Below are positions 27,350 to 36,578 of a stretch of 64,000 nt of DNA, piece by piece. Source of the stretch: Pedobacter lusitanus. GTDB taxonomy: Bacteria > Bacteroidota > Bacteroidia > Sphingobacteriales > Sphingobacteriaceae. How positions within the stretch are numbered: position 1 is the stretch's first letter; every line of letters starts with the position of its first letter. The DNA lies in contig NZ_CP157278.1 in the NCBI RefSeq assembly GCF_040026395.1, positions 4,402,001 to 4,466,000 of the forward strand, read 5' to 3'. The position numbers and the translations under genes are program-made. Below the pieces are notes generated by a model. The model was given only the letters and a program-made list of their open reading frames with translations. It searched no databases and had not been told where the DNA came from.

Positions 27350-27388
27350 AAAAAATTATATTAGCTTAAAATTATCACCAAATATATT

Positions 27389-29284
27389 ATGCAAATTAAA
27401 TCTTTAGCCGAGTACGAAGAAACCTACAAGTTCAGTGTCGAGCAGCCAGAAGAATTCTGGGCTGGAATAGCAGAAAAATTTCAATGGAAAAAGAAATGGG
27501 ATAAGGTCTTATCCTGGAATTTCACTGATCCGCAGATTAAATGGTTTGAAGGTGCAAAGCTGAATATTACGGAGAATTGTCTTGATCGTCATCTGGAAAA
27601 AAATGGAGATAAACCTGCAATTATCTGGGAATCCAATGATCCGGAGAAACCAAGTGTTACCTTAACTTATAAAATCCTTCACGAACAGGTCTGCCGTTTT
27701 GCTAATGTGTTAAAGAAAAATGGGGTAAAAAAAGGCGATCGTATCTGTATATATATGCCGATGGTACCAGAACTGGCTATTGCCGTACTGGCCTGTGCAC
27801 GTATCGGAGCAGTACATTCGGTTATATTCGGTGGTTTTTCAGCTAAATCGATAGCTGACAGAATAAACGATTCGGCCTGTAAACTGGTTATCACAGCAGA
27901 TGGCTCTTTCCGCGGGAATAAACAGATCCAGCTTAAAGAAGTTATTGATGATGCGCTGATCGGTTGTCCGACTGTAGAGAAAGTGATTGTACTGACACAT
28001 ACCCGTACACCGGTTTCTATGTTAAAAGGTCGTGATTTATGGTACGAAGATGAAATTAAACTGGTAGATACCATCTGTCCTGCAGAAGAAATGGATGCAG
28101 AAGACATGTTGTTTATCTTATATACATCAGGTTCTACCGGTAAGCCAAAAGGTGTGGTTCATACCGTAGGCGGTTATATGGTTTATGCAGGATATACCTT
28201 TGCCAATGCATTTAACTATCAGCCTGATGAAGTGTTTTTCTGTACGGCTGATATTGGCTGGATTACCGGGCACTCCTATATAGTATACGGGCCGCTTTCT
28301 CAGGGCGCAACCACACTGATATTTGAAGGAATTCCTACTTATCCCACACCATCAAGGTTATGGGAGATTGTAGAAAAACATAAAGTTAATATTCTTTATA
28401 CAGCACCTACAGCCATCCGTTCGCTGATGAGTTATGGTAAAGAACCGCTGAAAGGAATAGACATGAGCAGTCTGCGTGTTTTAGGCTCAGTCGGAGAACC
28501 GATCAATGAAGAAGCATGGCATTGGTTTGATGAAGAAGTAGGTCATAAAAACTGCCCTATTGTAGACACCTGGTGGCAAACGGAAACCGGAGGATTAATG
28601 ATTTCCCCGATTGCATTCGTAACTCCTTTAAAACCGGCCTGTGCTACTTTACCTTTACCCGGGATTCAGCCTGTACTGGTTGATGAGAACGGTAAGGAGA
28701 TTGAAGGAAACGGGGTAAACGGTAACCTGTGTATCAAATTCCCGTGGCCGGGTATATTGAGAACCACCTATGGTGATCATGAACGTTGCAAACAGACATA
28801 TTTCTCTACCTATCCGAATCTTTATTTTACAGGAGATGGCTGTATGCGTGACGAAGACGGTTATTATAAAATTACCGGCAGGGTAGATGATGTGATCAAT
28901 GTTTCAGGACACAGAATTGGCACAGCCGAGGTAGAAAATGCAATTAATATGCATGCAGGTGTTGTAGAAAGTGCTGTAGTAGGTTATCCGCATGAAGTAA
29001 AAGGACAGGGGATTTATGCCTTTGTTATTTATCCTAAAATGCATGATGAGCCTGAATTAACCAAAAAAGATATACTGCAGACCGTAACCCGTGTAATTGG
29101 TGCAATAGCCAAACCAGATAAAATACTATTTGTAAGCGGTCTGCCAAAAACACGCTCAGGAAAGATTATGCGCAGGATTCTTCGCAAGATTGCTGAAGGA
29201 GAAACATCTAATCTTGGAGATACCAGTACTTTACTTGATCCGGGAGTCGTAGAGGAAATTATCGGTTCTGCGCAGAAGTTATAA
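27389..29284 (+). CDS. acs: Acetyl-CoA synthetase
   Basis: Acs activates acetate with ATP and CoA via acetyl-AMP. The 631-residue enzyme carries the AMP-binding P-loop YTSGSTGKPKGVVH, the DTWWQTETGG motif, the hinge region TGDGCMRDEDGYYKITGR and PKTRSGKIMRR with the lysine (about 591) that is acetylated in regulated acyl-CoA synthetases. The N-terminal ACAS domain is present. It is likely monocistronic: a terminator follows directly. Close relatives using propionate would look similar, but length and motifs favour Acs. Confidence 0.96.
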   Translation: MQIKSLAEYEETYKFSVEQPEEFWAGIAEKFQWKKKWDKVLSWNFTDPQIKWFEGAKLNITENCLDRHLEKNGDKPAIIWESNDPEKPSVTLTYKILHEQVCRFANVLKKNGVKKGDRICIYMPMVPELAIAVLACARIGAVHSVIFGGFSAKSIADRINDSACKLVITADGSFRGNKQIQLKEVIDDALIGCPTVEKVIVLTHTRTPVSMLKGRDLWYEDEIKLVDTICPAEEMDAEDMLFILYTSGSTGKPKGVVHTVGGYMVYAGYTFANAFNYQPDEVFFCTADIGWITGHSYIVYGPLSQGATTLIFEGIPTYPTPSRLWEIVEKHKVNILYTAPTAIRSLMSYGKEPLKGIDMSSLRVLGSVGEPINEEAWHWFDEEVGHKNCPIVDTWWQTETGGLMISPIAFVTPLKPACATLPLPGIQPVLVDENGKEIEGNGVNGNLCIKFPWPGILRTTYGDHERCKQTYFSTYPNLYFTGDGCMRDEDGYYKITGRVDDVINVSGHRIGTAEVENAINMHAGVVESAVVGYPHEVKGQGIYAFVIYPKMHDEPELTKKDILQTVTRVIGAIAKPDKILFVSGLPKTRSGKIMRRILRKIAEGETSNLGDTSTLLDPGVVEEIIGSAQKL

Positions 29285-29298
29285 ACAGGCAGGGCTAT

Positions 29299-29339
29299 AA
29301 AAAACAGGTGTAAGCCTCAAGACTTACACCTGTTTTTTA
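29299..29339. terminator. Bidirectional terminator after acs
   Basis: AAAACAGGTGTAAG and CTTACACCTGTTTTTT form a 14-bp-plus stem with a short loop. T runs on both strands serve acs and the convergent small gene. Confidence 0.9.
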
Positions 29340-29356
29340 TCCCATTCAATCAGTCT

Positions 29357-29626
29357 TTAACTAGCTTTCATTGCAACAACTGTTACGCCATTCAACGTTT
29401 GGTGCATACAGGTAGAGAGTGCATTAGCAATAGCAGTTTTTAAATCGTCTGAAAAAGGTGACGCAGGAATCGCAGCACAGTTCGGTGCAAAAATAGCACA
29501 GAGAGCACAGCCGTTAAGACATGACGGAAGTGAACTGGCTAAAGAATAACTCACAGCCTGGGTGGGATCACCAACACCATTATAAGCATACCAGCAATTA
29601 GCCATAATCGAAATACTTTTATCCAT
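29357..29626 (-). CDS. Small cysteine-rich hypothetical protein
   Basis: An 89-residue protein from the ATG at 29626 (a TTG one codon upstream and an ATG at 29605 giving MANCWYAYNG are alternatives). There are six cysteines: one near the start, four in the central SCLNGCALCAIFAPNCAA segment and one at CMHQ. The central run resembles a metal-binding or disulfide knot. No signal peptide is visible with either ATG, so the cysteines may bind metal in the cytoplasm or the protein may be exported by another route. I do not recognise the family. It stands alone. Confidence 0.6.
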   Translation of the reverse strand: MDKSISIMANCWYAYNGVGDPTQAVSYSLASSLPSCLNGCALCAIFAPNCAAIPASPFSDDLKTAIANALSTCMHQTLNGVTVVAMKAS

Positions 29627-29894
29627 CAAAAAGTGTTAAAAACTTTAAATTGAGCTTACTCTTTAAGGTTTTCAGCTTCTCCTTTATCAATTTCGGATAT
29701 CCATTGATAGTACCAATTTGCCTTTTTCTGCTGGGGTCAGCCGGTGACATATGACCCCGAATTATTAGTCTGAGCTTTTCCTGTTTAATAGCAGAGCTGT
29801 ATGGAATAAAACAGTTTTAAGATAAAAACCCGAAAACAATTTTAATTTCCTGCTGTTCTTTAACCGAAACAAACATTAATTTAAAACAGATACT

Positions 29895-30080
29895 ATGGAC
29901 AGTTTAGAGTTAAAAGGAAAATGGAATGAGTTGAAAGGTAAAGTTAAGCAGGCATATGCAGAACTTACTGAAGATGATCTTAAACATGAAGAAGGTAAAG
30001 AAGATGAGCTTTACGGTAAATTACAGCAAAAAACAGGTAAGACACGTGACGAAGTAATCAACTGGTTAAAATCGTTATAA
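29895..30080 (+). CDS. CsbD-family stress-response protein
   Basis: A 61-residue, highly charged helical protein starting [24 protein letters not shown], with the conserved GKWNxxKGKxKxxxGxLT-D pattern and a C-terminal W of the CsbD family. Members are induced by general stress; the molecular activity is unknown. The frame is preceded by ~250 bp without a supported gene and is closed by a strong terminator. Confidence 0.93.
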   Translation: MDSLELKGKWNELKGKVKQAYAELTEDDLKHEEGKEDELYGKLQQKTGKTRDEVINWLKSL

Positions 30081-30096
30081 GTCGGATTATAGGAGT

Positions 30097-30136
30097 AAAA
30101 AAAAGGCCCCGGAATTAGTCCGGGGCCTTTTTTTTT
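30097..30136. terminator. Bidirectional terminator between CsbD and M16 genes
   Basis: GGCCCCGG at 30105-30112 and CCGGGGCC at 30120-30127, with eight A before and nine T after, form a strong stem-loop in both directions between two convergent genes. Confidence 0.92.
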
Positions 30137-30152
30137 GCTGGAATACAAAAAA

Positions 30153-33086
30153 TTAATAACCGAATATCTGCTCCAGTGTAAGCGTGTTCAGTTTACCAAA
30201 TTTCTCCATATCCTCTGTTTTTACTTTTTTATCAGAAGCTACAATACAATAATTATAAGGCTTGTTAGCCACATTACCAGCATGGAAAGCTTTGATATCT
30301 GCAAAGGTCAAAGGCTGTAGTCCTTTGTATTCATCAATTCTTGAATCATGATCAAGACCTAATCTTTTATCTGCATAATAACTGTTAATAATGGCTTTTT
30401 TAGTAATCCTTGAGGTCTCCAGTGAGTTTAAGGAATTCGCCTTCGAAGACTGAAAGTTTTTCTCAGATTCAGGTAAAACATTCAGCAGCTCATTCATTGC
30501 ACCAACTGCATCATTCATTTTATCAGCCTGACTACCTACATAAGCCATCATTGAATTATCTTTTTCTTTCTTATCAGGAGCAGAATAGAACGCATAGGTT
30601 GAATAGGCCAGTGCTTTGGATTCTCTGATAGTCTGGAAAACTATAGATCCCATTCCGCCACCAAAATAGCTGTTAAACAGACTGATTTTAGCTATATCTG
30701 CCGGCTTATAAATACCGTCGTTTCTTACCCAGCGGATTTCTGACTGTACCATATCATAGTTGGCAAAATAAACCTGATTGTCTTTGTTGTCTGTATAATT
30801 GAATTTAAGAGCTGCAGGTATTTCAGTGAATGTCTGCGGCAGTACATGCACTTTATCTATGTTTTTAACAAAGGCATCAACAGTTTCAGGACCATAATAA
30901 TTAATCGAATGTCTGAAATCATTGATGTGATGTAAAATATCCAGTAATTGCGCTGAAGTTATTTGTTTGACCTCTTCATTACTCAATACAAAATTAGTTG
31001 GATTTTTAGGTCCGAACTGTGCATAGTTCATGAGCCCGGTAAGAATCGATGCTTTGTTCAGTTTTGTATTTTCCCTTGATTTAAGAATGCTGCTTTTCAT
31101 CTCTTTCAAAGCTTCCTCATTGGCTTTGCAATTGGCAAATACATGTTCCACTAAACTGACAGCCTGATCAAAGTTTTCCTGTAAACCACTGATTTCAATG
31201 GTAGTCACGTCGCTTTTAACCGATACTGAATAAGTACAGGCAATATTGTAGAACTGTTTACTGATCTCTTCTGCTGAATATTTATCCGTACTTAAATAAG
31301 TCAGGTATTTTGTAGCATAAGGCAGTAATTTATTATTCCAGGAACCCATCTCAAAACGATAAGTCAGATTGAAAATACTGTTTTCTTTATTCTGGACAGT
31401 GACTACATCGGCAATGCCCGCTTTATTAAAATTCAGATCTTTCTGGTAATCCAGGAATTTTGCTTCAATAGGTTTTGAAGGCGCCGAAAGTAAATTTTTA
31501 GTAAAAGCAGACGTTTCATTGGTATTGGTTTTAACCGGGGTAATTAAGGGCTTGTCAACTTTCTGAATATTTTTATCCTCACCTTTATGCTTTAAAATAA
31601 CTACATAATTGTCTTTGAAGAATTTATTCGCAAAATCAACTATCTCTTTCTTACTGATTTTAGCCATATCATCCGGGTTGCTTAATGATTTATCCCATTT
31701 TGTTGCACGGTTTAAGATAAATTCATTTGTAGCAGCCTCTACACGGAAATCATTTTTATCAAAAGATTCCAGTAAACTCAGTTTGCTGTTAGCTACCGTA
31801 GCTTTAATCAGGCTTTCATCAAAATCACCTTTTTTCAGTGCAGTCAGCTGATCAAGTACTAATTGTTTGGCCTGTTCCAGCGATTGCCCCTGTTTAGGTT
31901 GTGCAGTCAGTACGAAAGTTCCATAATCTTTCATCTGCTCGTAGTTTGCACCTGCACTTAATACTTTCTGCTGTTTGTTTAAATTAATATCTATCAGACC
32001 AGCTTTACCATTGGCAAGAATTCTTGCGATCAGGTCAAGCATCATACTTTCCCTTGTACTTTCAGCATATCCTCTGTAACCAATTTTTACAGCTTCAGCA
32101 CTTGGTCCGTTAATATCAGCAGTCTGAATTTTAGTCAACGGTTTTTCGGGAGCCGGAGCATACAGACCGAAAGGTTTCGCTTTCATATAAGAGAAAGCAT
32201 GATCTACCTTTTTGATCATTTCATCAGCTTTAAAATCACCCGATAAAACGACTGCCATATTATTAGGGACATAATACTTGTTATAGTATTTGCGTATTTC
32301 TACCAGGGATGGGTTTTTTAAATGTTCAATAGTTCCGATAGTAGTCTGCTGACCGTAATTATGTGTAGGGTACAGCAGATCGTTCAATTTCTCTTCTACT
32401 TTCCAGGAGTCATTATCAAGCCCGCGGTTTTTCTCTTCATAAACGGCTTCCAGTTCGGTATGGAAAATGCGGAATACCGGGTTACGGAAACGTTCAGATT
32501 GTATGGCAAGAAATTTATCTACGGCATTAGAAGGTAAATCTTCATTGTAAACAGTTTCTTCATACCAGGTATGGGCATTGGTAGATTGCCCGCCAATAGA
32601 TTTAATCATTTTATCATACTCATTGGCGATAGAATAATTAGAAGCTTCACCAGAAGTTTTATCAATCAGGGCATAGATTTCTTTACGTTTAGCCGGATCA
32701 GTTGTTGCGTGATATTTCTCATACAGGGCCTCTATTTTATCCAGCAGGGGTTTCTCTTTAGCATAGTTTAAAGTACCAAAACGATCAGTTCCTTTAAAAA
32801 GAAGATGCTCAAGATAATGTGCCAGACCGGTAGAAGTGCGCGGATCAGTATTACTACCTGCTCTTACAGCCATACGGAACTCAATACTTGGTTCTTTGGC
32901 ATTCTCAGAGAGAATTACAGTAAGACCGTTTGGAAGCGTATAAAAGCGTGATTTGGTAGGATCATTAGTGACATACTTGTAGGTATATCCGCCCGAGGAG
33001 GCCGTTTTCCACTGATATCCCACCTGTGCCATCAGAGATGACCCGGCAAGAATAAAGCAGGATAAAAGAAATAATTTTTTTTTCAT
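30153..33086 (-). CDS. M16-family zinc metallopeptidase, duplicated domains
   Basis: A 977-residue exported peptidase of the insulinase family (M16). The ATG at 33086 begins MKKKLFLLSCFILAGSSLMAQ, a clear signal peptide; a much longer frame would overlap surE on the other strand and is spurious. The N-terminal unit has the inverted zinc motif HYLEH (H90-E93-H94) and a downstream YEEKNRGLDND glutamate region. The C-terminal half contains a second M16 fold without the motif, giving the fused active-inactive architecture. Its role is probably periplasmic peptide degradation. It is divergent from surE, with about 80 bp between the starts. Confidence 0.94.
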   Translation of the reverse strand: MKKKLFLLSCFILAGSSLMAQVGYQWKTASSGGYTYKYVTNDPTKSRFYTLPNGLTVILSENAKEPSIEFRMAVRAGSNTDPRTSTGLAHYLEHLLFKGTDRFGTLNYAKEKPLLDKIEALYEKYHATTDPAKRKEIYALIDKTSGEASNYSIANEYDKMIKSIGGQSTNAHTWYEETVYNEDLPSNAVDKFLAIQSERFRNPVFRIFHTELEAVYEEKNRGLDNDSWKVEEKLNDLLYPTHNYGQQTTIGTIEHLKNPSLVEIRKYYNKYYVPNNMAVVLSGDFKADEMIKKVDHAFSYMKAKPFGLYAPAPEKPLTKIQTADINGPSAEAVKIGYRGYAESTRESMMLDLIARILANGKAGLIDINLNKQQKVLSAGANYEQMKDYGTFVLTAQPKQGQSLEQAKQLVLDQLTALKKGDFDESLIKATVANSKLSLLESFDKNDFRVEAATNEFILNRATKWDKSLSNPDDMAKISKKEIVDFANKFFKDNYVVILKHKGEDKNIQKVDKPLITPVKTNTNETSAFTKNLLSAPSKPIEAKFLDYQKDLNFNKAGIADVVTVQNKENSIFNLTYRFEMGSWNNKLLPYATKYLTYLSTDKYSAEEISKQFYNIACTYSVSVKSDVTTIEISGLQENFDQAVSLVEHVFANCKANEEALKEMKSSILKSRENTKLNKASILTGLMNYAQFGPKNPTNFVLSNEEVKQITSAQLLDILHHINDFRHSINYYGPETVDAFVKNIDKVHVLPQTFTEIPAALKFNYTDNKDNQVYFANYDMVQSEIRWVRNDGIYKPADIAKISLFNSYFGGGMGSIVFQTIRESKALAYSTYAFYSAPDKKEKDNSMMAYVGSQADKMNDAVGAMNELLNVLPESEKNFQSSKANSLNSLETSRITKKAIINSYYADKRLGLDHDSRIDEYKGLQPLTFADIKAFHAGNVANKPYNYCIVASDKKVKTEDMEKFGKLNTLTLEQIFGY

Positions 33087-33168
33087 ATTAAATAAGTTAT
33101 GATCAAATATACTTTTGAAATATGAGAAACTAGTTATATATATCCTATAATCTTGTACTTTTACTGCC

Positions 33169-33948
33169 ATGAAGAAAGAGCAATCCAGACCCAATATTTT
33201 AGTAGTAAATGATGATGGTGTTACTGCACCAGGTATCAGGAATCTGATTGAAGCAGTTAAAGAATTTGGCAATGTAGTCGTTGTGGCACCAGATGGTCCG
33301 CAGTCAGGTATGGGACATGCAATTACCATTGGAAAGCCCCTGCGTTTTGACCGGGTGCATCTATATGAAGGTGTGGAAATGTATAAATGCTCAGGTACAC
33401 CGGTAGATTGTGTGAAACTGGCTGTAAATAGAATATTTAAAGGTAAAAAACCTGATTTATGTGTTTCTGGTATTAACCACGGACTCAATAATTCAATCAA
33501 TGTAATTTATTCAGGAACGATGTCGGCTGCGGTAGAAGGAGCTATTGAAGGTATTCCTTCTGTAGGTTTTTCTCTGGATGATTTCTCTGAAGAAGCGGAT
33601 TTCAGCCACTGTTATAAATTTATTAAAACTATTGTACGTCAGGTATTGGAACATGGCCTGCCGCAGGCAACTCTGCTGAATGTGAACTTCCCTAAAGGGG
33701 CCGATTTAAAAGGAATTAAAATCTGCAGACAGGCCAATGCAAAATGGGCAGAAGAATTTGATGAGCGTAAAGATCCTTATGGTCGTCCTTATTATTGGTT
33801 GTCAGGTGTATTTCAGAATAATGATAAAGGAGAAGATACGGATGTATGGGCATTGGAAAATGGTTTCGTATCCGTAGTTCCGGTACAGTTTGATTTAACT
33901 GCCCATCATGCTATTCCAATATTAAATTCGTGGACACTGAATGATTAA
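33169..33948 (+). CDS. surE: 5'/3'-nucleotidase SurE
   Basis: SurE is a metal-dependent nucleoside monophosphate phosphatase linked to stationary-phase survival. The 259-residue protein shows the active-site NDDGVTAPG (D15, D16) and SGINHGLNNSINVIYSGTMSAA motifs, and the GPQSGMGHAIT region. It is the first gene of surE-(membrane protein)-lpxB; its last 8 bases overlap the next gene. Confidence 0.96.
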   Translation: MKKEQSRPNILVVNDDGVTAPGIRNLIEAVKEFGNVVVVAPDGPQSGMGHAITIGKPLRFDRVHLYEGVEMYKCSGTPVDCVKLAVNRIFKGKKPDLCVSGINHGLNNSINVIYSGTMSAAVEGAIEGIPSVGFSLDDFSEEADFSHCYKFIKTIVRQVLEHGLPQATLLNVNFPKGADLKGIKICRQANAKWAEEFDERKDPYGRPYYWLSGVFQNNDKGEDTDVWALENGFVSVVPVQFDLTAHHAIPILNSWTLND

Positions 33949-34210
33949 GCAAATTAAAAACGAAGTCTGGACAGGTTTTGGTATTGGTATCCTGTTACCA
34001 GGGATACTGCTTGCTGCTGTATGGTTTATCATGCATAAAGTTGCCTGGCTGGCAAAGGCCGATCTGTTGCTTATCGGCTGTATTGGTGTGAATGCTTTGC
34101 TGCTGAAATATTTTTTTAAGATTAATAAAGAGAATACCGGAAGGGGAATACTGGGAGCCACTTTTATCTGGGGCCTGCTGTTCTTTTTCTATAAATTATC
34201 ACAAACATGA
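33941..34210 (+). CDS. Small three-helix membrane protein between surE and lpxB
   Basis: An 89-residue protein with three hydrophobic segments at about residues 13-33 (FGIGILLPGILLAAVWFIM), 41-59 and 71-85. No known motif is seen. It overlaps surE by 8 bp and lpxB by 4 bp, so the three genes are translated together. Such a protein occurs between surE and lpxB in other Bacteroidota, suggesting an envelope role; this is from memory of synteny, not from sequence. Confidence 0.8.
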   Translation: MIKQIKNEVWTGFGIGILLPGILLAAVWFIMHKVAWLAKADLLLIGCIGVNALLLKYFFKINKENTGRGILGATFIWGLLFFFYKLSQT

Positions 34211-35316
34211 GGTATTATCTTGTAGCAGGTGAGGCCTCCGGTGATCTTCATGGGGCTAACTTAATGAAGGCACTGAAAGATCAGGATCCGGATGCTGAAT
34301 TCAGATATTTTGGTGGAGATAAAATGAAGGCTGAAGGCGGAGTGCTGGCAAAGCATTATGCTGAGATGGCATTTATGGGATTCACCGAAGTATTGCTTAA
34401 TCTGCGCACGATATTCAGAAATCTGAAAACCTGTAAAGAGGATATCCGGGCCTATGCTCCTGATGTACTGATCCTGATTGACTTTCCCGGATTTAACTTG
34501 AAAATTGCCAGCTTTGGTAAAGAGAACGGGATTAAAGTATGCTATTATATTTCTCCCAAAGTCTGGGCATGGAATCAGAAAAGGGTACTTAAAATTAAAA
34601 AGATAGTTGATCATCTGTTCTGCATATTGCCTTTTGAAGTTGATTTTTACAGAGAATGGGGGATGGAAGTCGATTATGTGGGTAATCCTTTACTGGATGA
34701 GAAAGCCTCTTTTGTGCCAGATCCGGATTTCCGTACTAAAAATGGCCTGCACGAAGGTCAGTTAATTGCACTGCTTCCGGGAAGTCGTAAACAGGAAATT
34801 GAAAGGCTGTTGCCAGCTATGCTTAGTGTGACCGCACAATTTACCGGGCAGCAGTTTGTTGTTGCAGCTGCACCAGGGTTCCCGGTTGTTTATTACCAGC
34901 AGTTTATCGGGGCAAAAAATGTCAGACTGGTTTTCGGACAGACTTATGATCTGCTGAATGTGGCTACAGCAGCGATTGTGGCTTCAGGTACGGCAACATT
35001 GGAAACTGCCTTGTTTCATGTACCGCAGGTTGTTGTTTATAAAGGAGGTACAATTTCTATAGCCATTGCAAGGATGCTGGTAAAGATTAAATTTATATCT
35101 CTTGTCAATCTGATTATGAATAAAGAGGTTGTTACCGAACTGATTCAGGAGGATTGCAATACCCTAAATATTACGGATAATCTGACCAGGCTGATTGATG
35201 GTCCCTGGAGAGAGAAAATGCTGAGTGACTATAATGATTTAGCGAAAATCATGGGTAAACCAGGAGCATCTGCCCGGACAGCATCACTGATATTAAAGTA
35301 TCTGCAAAAAAACTAA
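34207..35316 (+). CDS. lpxB: Lipid-A-disaccharide synthase LpxB
   Basis: LpxB (GT19) condenses UDP-2,3-diacylglucosamine with lipid X to make the lipid A disaccharide at the inner-membrane surface. The 369-residue protein has the N-terminal GEASGDLHGANLM motif, FGGDKMKAEGG, DFPGFNLKIA, the ISPKVWAWNQKR segment, and the C-terminal LLPGSRKQEIERLLP and SGTATLETAL motifs. Its start overlaps the previous gene by 4 bp. It shows that the organism makes a Gram-negative outer membrane. Confidence 0.96.
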   Translation: MRYYLVAGEASGDLHGANLMKALKDQDPDAEFRYFGGDKMKAEGGVLAKHYAEMAFMGFTEVLLNLRTIFRNLKTCKEDIRAYAPDVLILIDFPGFNLKIASFGKENGIKVCYYISPKVWAWNQKRVLKIKKIVDHLFCILPFEVDFYREWGMEVDYVGNPLLDEKASFVPDPDFRTKNGLHEGQLIALLPGSRKQEIERLLPAMLSVTAQFTGQQFVVAAAPGFPVVYYQQFIGAKNVRLVFGQTYDLLNVATAAIVASGTATLETALFHVPQVVVYKGGTISIAIARMLVKIKFISLVNLIMNKEVVTELIQEDCNTLNITDNLTRLIDGPWREKMLSDYNDLAKIMGKPGASARTASLILKYLQKN

Positions 35317-35358
35317 ATGTCTGCCTTGTTCAGTACAGGGCAGACATTCCGTCATTTT

Positions 35359-35730
35359 CTAGGCTGTTTTTTTAACCAGCAGATTATTGATTCTTTTCAC
35401 TACATCGTCCAGATCAAATGGTTTGCTGATATAGTCATCAGCACAAGCCTGCGTACTCATTTGTTTACTTCTTGGATTGGCAGACATCACAATAACCGGA
35501 ATATGTTTGGTGAACATATCATTTTTAAGGTCATCGCAAATTTCAATACCATTTCCGTCAGGTAACATTACATCGATAATAAACAGATCAGGTAAGGAGT
35601 CTCTTAGTTTACTTTTAAGTTCACTAACTGACGAAGAAAGTTGTAATTCATAACCTTCATCCTTCAATAAATATTCAATGATATACCTGATATCACTGTC
35701 ATCTTCAAGTACGTGTATCCTTTTGATCAT
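35359..35730 (-). CDS. Single-domain response regulator (receiver only)
   Basis: A 123-residue CheY-like receiver domain with the acidic pair near residues 10-11, phospho-acceptor D53 in IIDVMLPDG, Ser/Ala switch position (VMSAN) and K103 in ISKPFDLDD. No output domain follows and no histidine kinase lies nearby. It is close in sequence to the receiver at 40420-40779 (shared LPDGNGI, HIPVI and ISKPFDLDD segments), so the two are paralogues. Its partner kinase is unknown. Confidence 0.93.
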   Translation of the reverse strand: MIKRIHVLEDDSDIRYIIEYLLKDEGYELQLSSSVSELKSKLRDSLPDLFIIDVMLPDGNGIEICDDLKNDMFTKHIPVIVMSANPRSKQMSTQACADDYISKPFDLDDVVKRINNLLVKKTA

Positions 35731-35852
35731 AATTAATTATGTTGGGCTATTTATGTCCGCAACTTCAACAAATAGTGTTCCATAATAGCGATAAACAACG
35801 GTGTCGGGTTAAATATTACATAACAATGTGCTAAAATTATTCGTTTAAATAA

Positions 35853-35885
35853 AAAAGGCAGATCAACGATACCGATCTGCCTTTT
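35853..35885 (-). terminator. Terminator of the hxlB-hxlA transcript
   Basis: On the minus strand AAAAGGCAGATC and GATCTGCCTTTT close a 9-nt loop and are followed by a T-rich tract, ~20 bp after the hxlA stop. Confidence 0.9.
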
Positions 35886-35902
35886 AAGGTGAAATATTTT
35901 AA

Positions 35903-36535
35903 TTATGCAGCATCAATTGCTTCGCGTAAAGCCTTTGCAGCTGTTGCGGGGTCCTGGGCTCCATATATCGCAGCTCCGGCAACGGCTACTTTTACGCCGG
36001 CTTTAATCACAGCGTCAATGTTGGTGATATTTACACCACCTGCTATGGAAACCGGTACACCTGCACGCGCGGCCTCGTCAATTAAAACCTGGATAGAGTA
36101 TCCGTCAGTCCATTGCTCATCTAAACCAGCATGTAGTTCTACGAATTCAGCACCTAATCCGATGACTTCCTGAGCACGTTTAACACGGTCAGCCACGCCA
36201 ATTGTATCCACTACCACGCCTTTACCATGTGTTTTTCCTGCTTTAATTGCGCCGGCAATTGTTGCATTACCTGCTGCACCCAATACGGTTACCAAGTCGG
36301 CACCTGCCTTAAAAGCAATATCTGCTTCCAGTTCACCTGCATCCATAGTTTTCAGATCTGCGAAAACCAGTTTATCAGGATGCGCCTGTTTCATTGCAGT
36401 GACTACCGCGATACCTTCATTTTTAATTAATGGGGTACCCAGTTCAATAATATCAATATAAGGAGCGATTTTAGCAGCTAGTGCCAATGCGTCTTTTGTA
36501 GTTAATAAATCTATTGCTACCTGTAACTTTGCCAT
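35903..36535 (-). CDS. hxlA: 3-hexulose-6-phosphate synthase HxlA
   Basis: HPS condenses formaldehyde with ribulose 5-phosphate to give 3-hexulose 6-phosphate, the fixation step of the RuMP cycle. The 210-residue TIM-barrel protein begins MAKLQVAIDL and carries FADLKTMDAGE (D60, K62, D65) and ELHAGLDEQ, as in HPS. The related decarboxylase UlaD/SgbH shares this fold, but the adjacent phosphohexuloisomerase gene settles the assignment. It lies 43 bp after hxlB on the same strand and is followed by a terminator. Confidence 0.9.
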   Translation of the reverse strand: MAKLQVAIDLLTTKDALALAAKIAPYIDIIELGTPLIKNEGIAVVTAMKQAHPDKLVFADLKTMDAGELEADIAFKAGADLVTVLGAAGNATIAGAIKAGKTHGKGVVVDTIGVADRVKRAQEVIGLGAEFVELHAGLDEQWTDGYSIQVLIDEAARAGVPVSIAGGVNITNIDAVIKAGVKVAVAGAAIYGAQDPATAAKALREAIDAA

Positions 36536-36578
36536 GTATTTGTTTTTATTTTTAATCGGTTATTTTATCTGATTGTAT

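Noticed and set aside
29619..29750. A 43-codon basic frame overlapping the start of the cysteine-rich gene (MSPADPSRKRQIG...)
   Set aside because: It has no recognisable feature and sits in a stretch where other short frames are equally plausible; the overlap with the next ATG may be chance.
33087..33500. 138-codon N-terminal extension of the M16 peptidase
   Set aside because: It overlaps the 5' part of surE on the opposite strand, and the ATG at 33086 gives a perfect signal peptide.
35903..36535. 3-keto-L-gulonate-6-phosphate decarboxylase (UlaD type)
   Set aside because: Same fold, but the adjacent phosphohexuloisomerase gene and the absence of ascorbate-utilisation genes favour hexulose-phosphate synthase.
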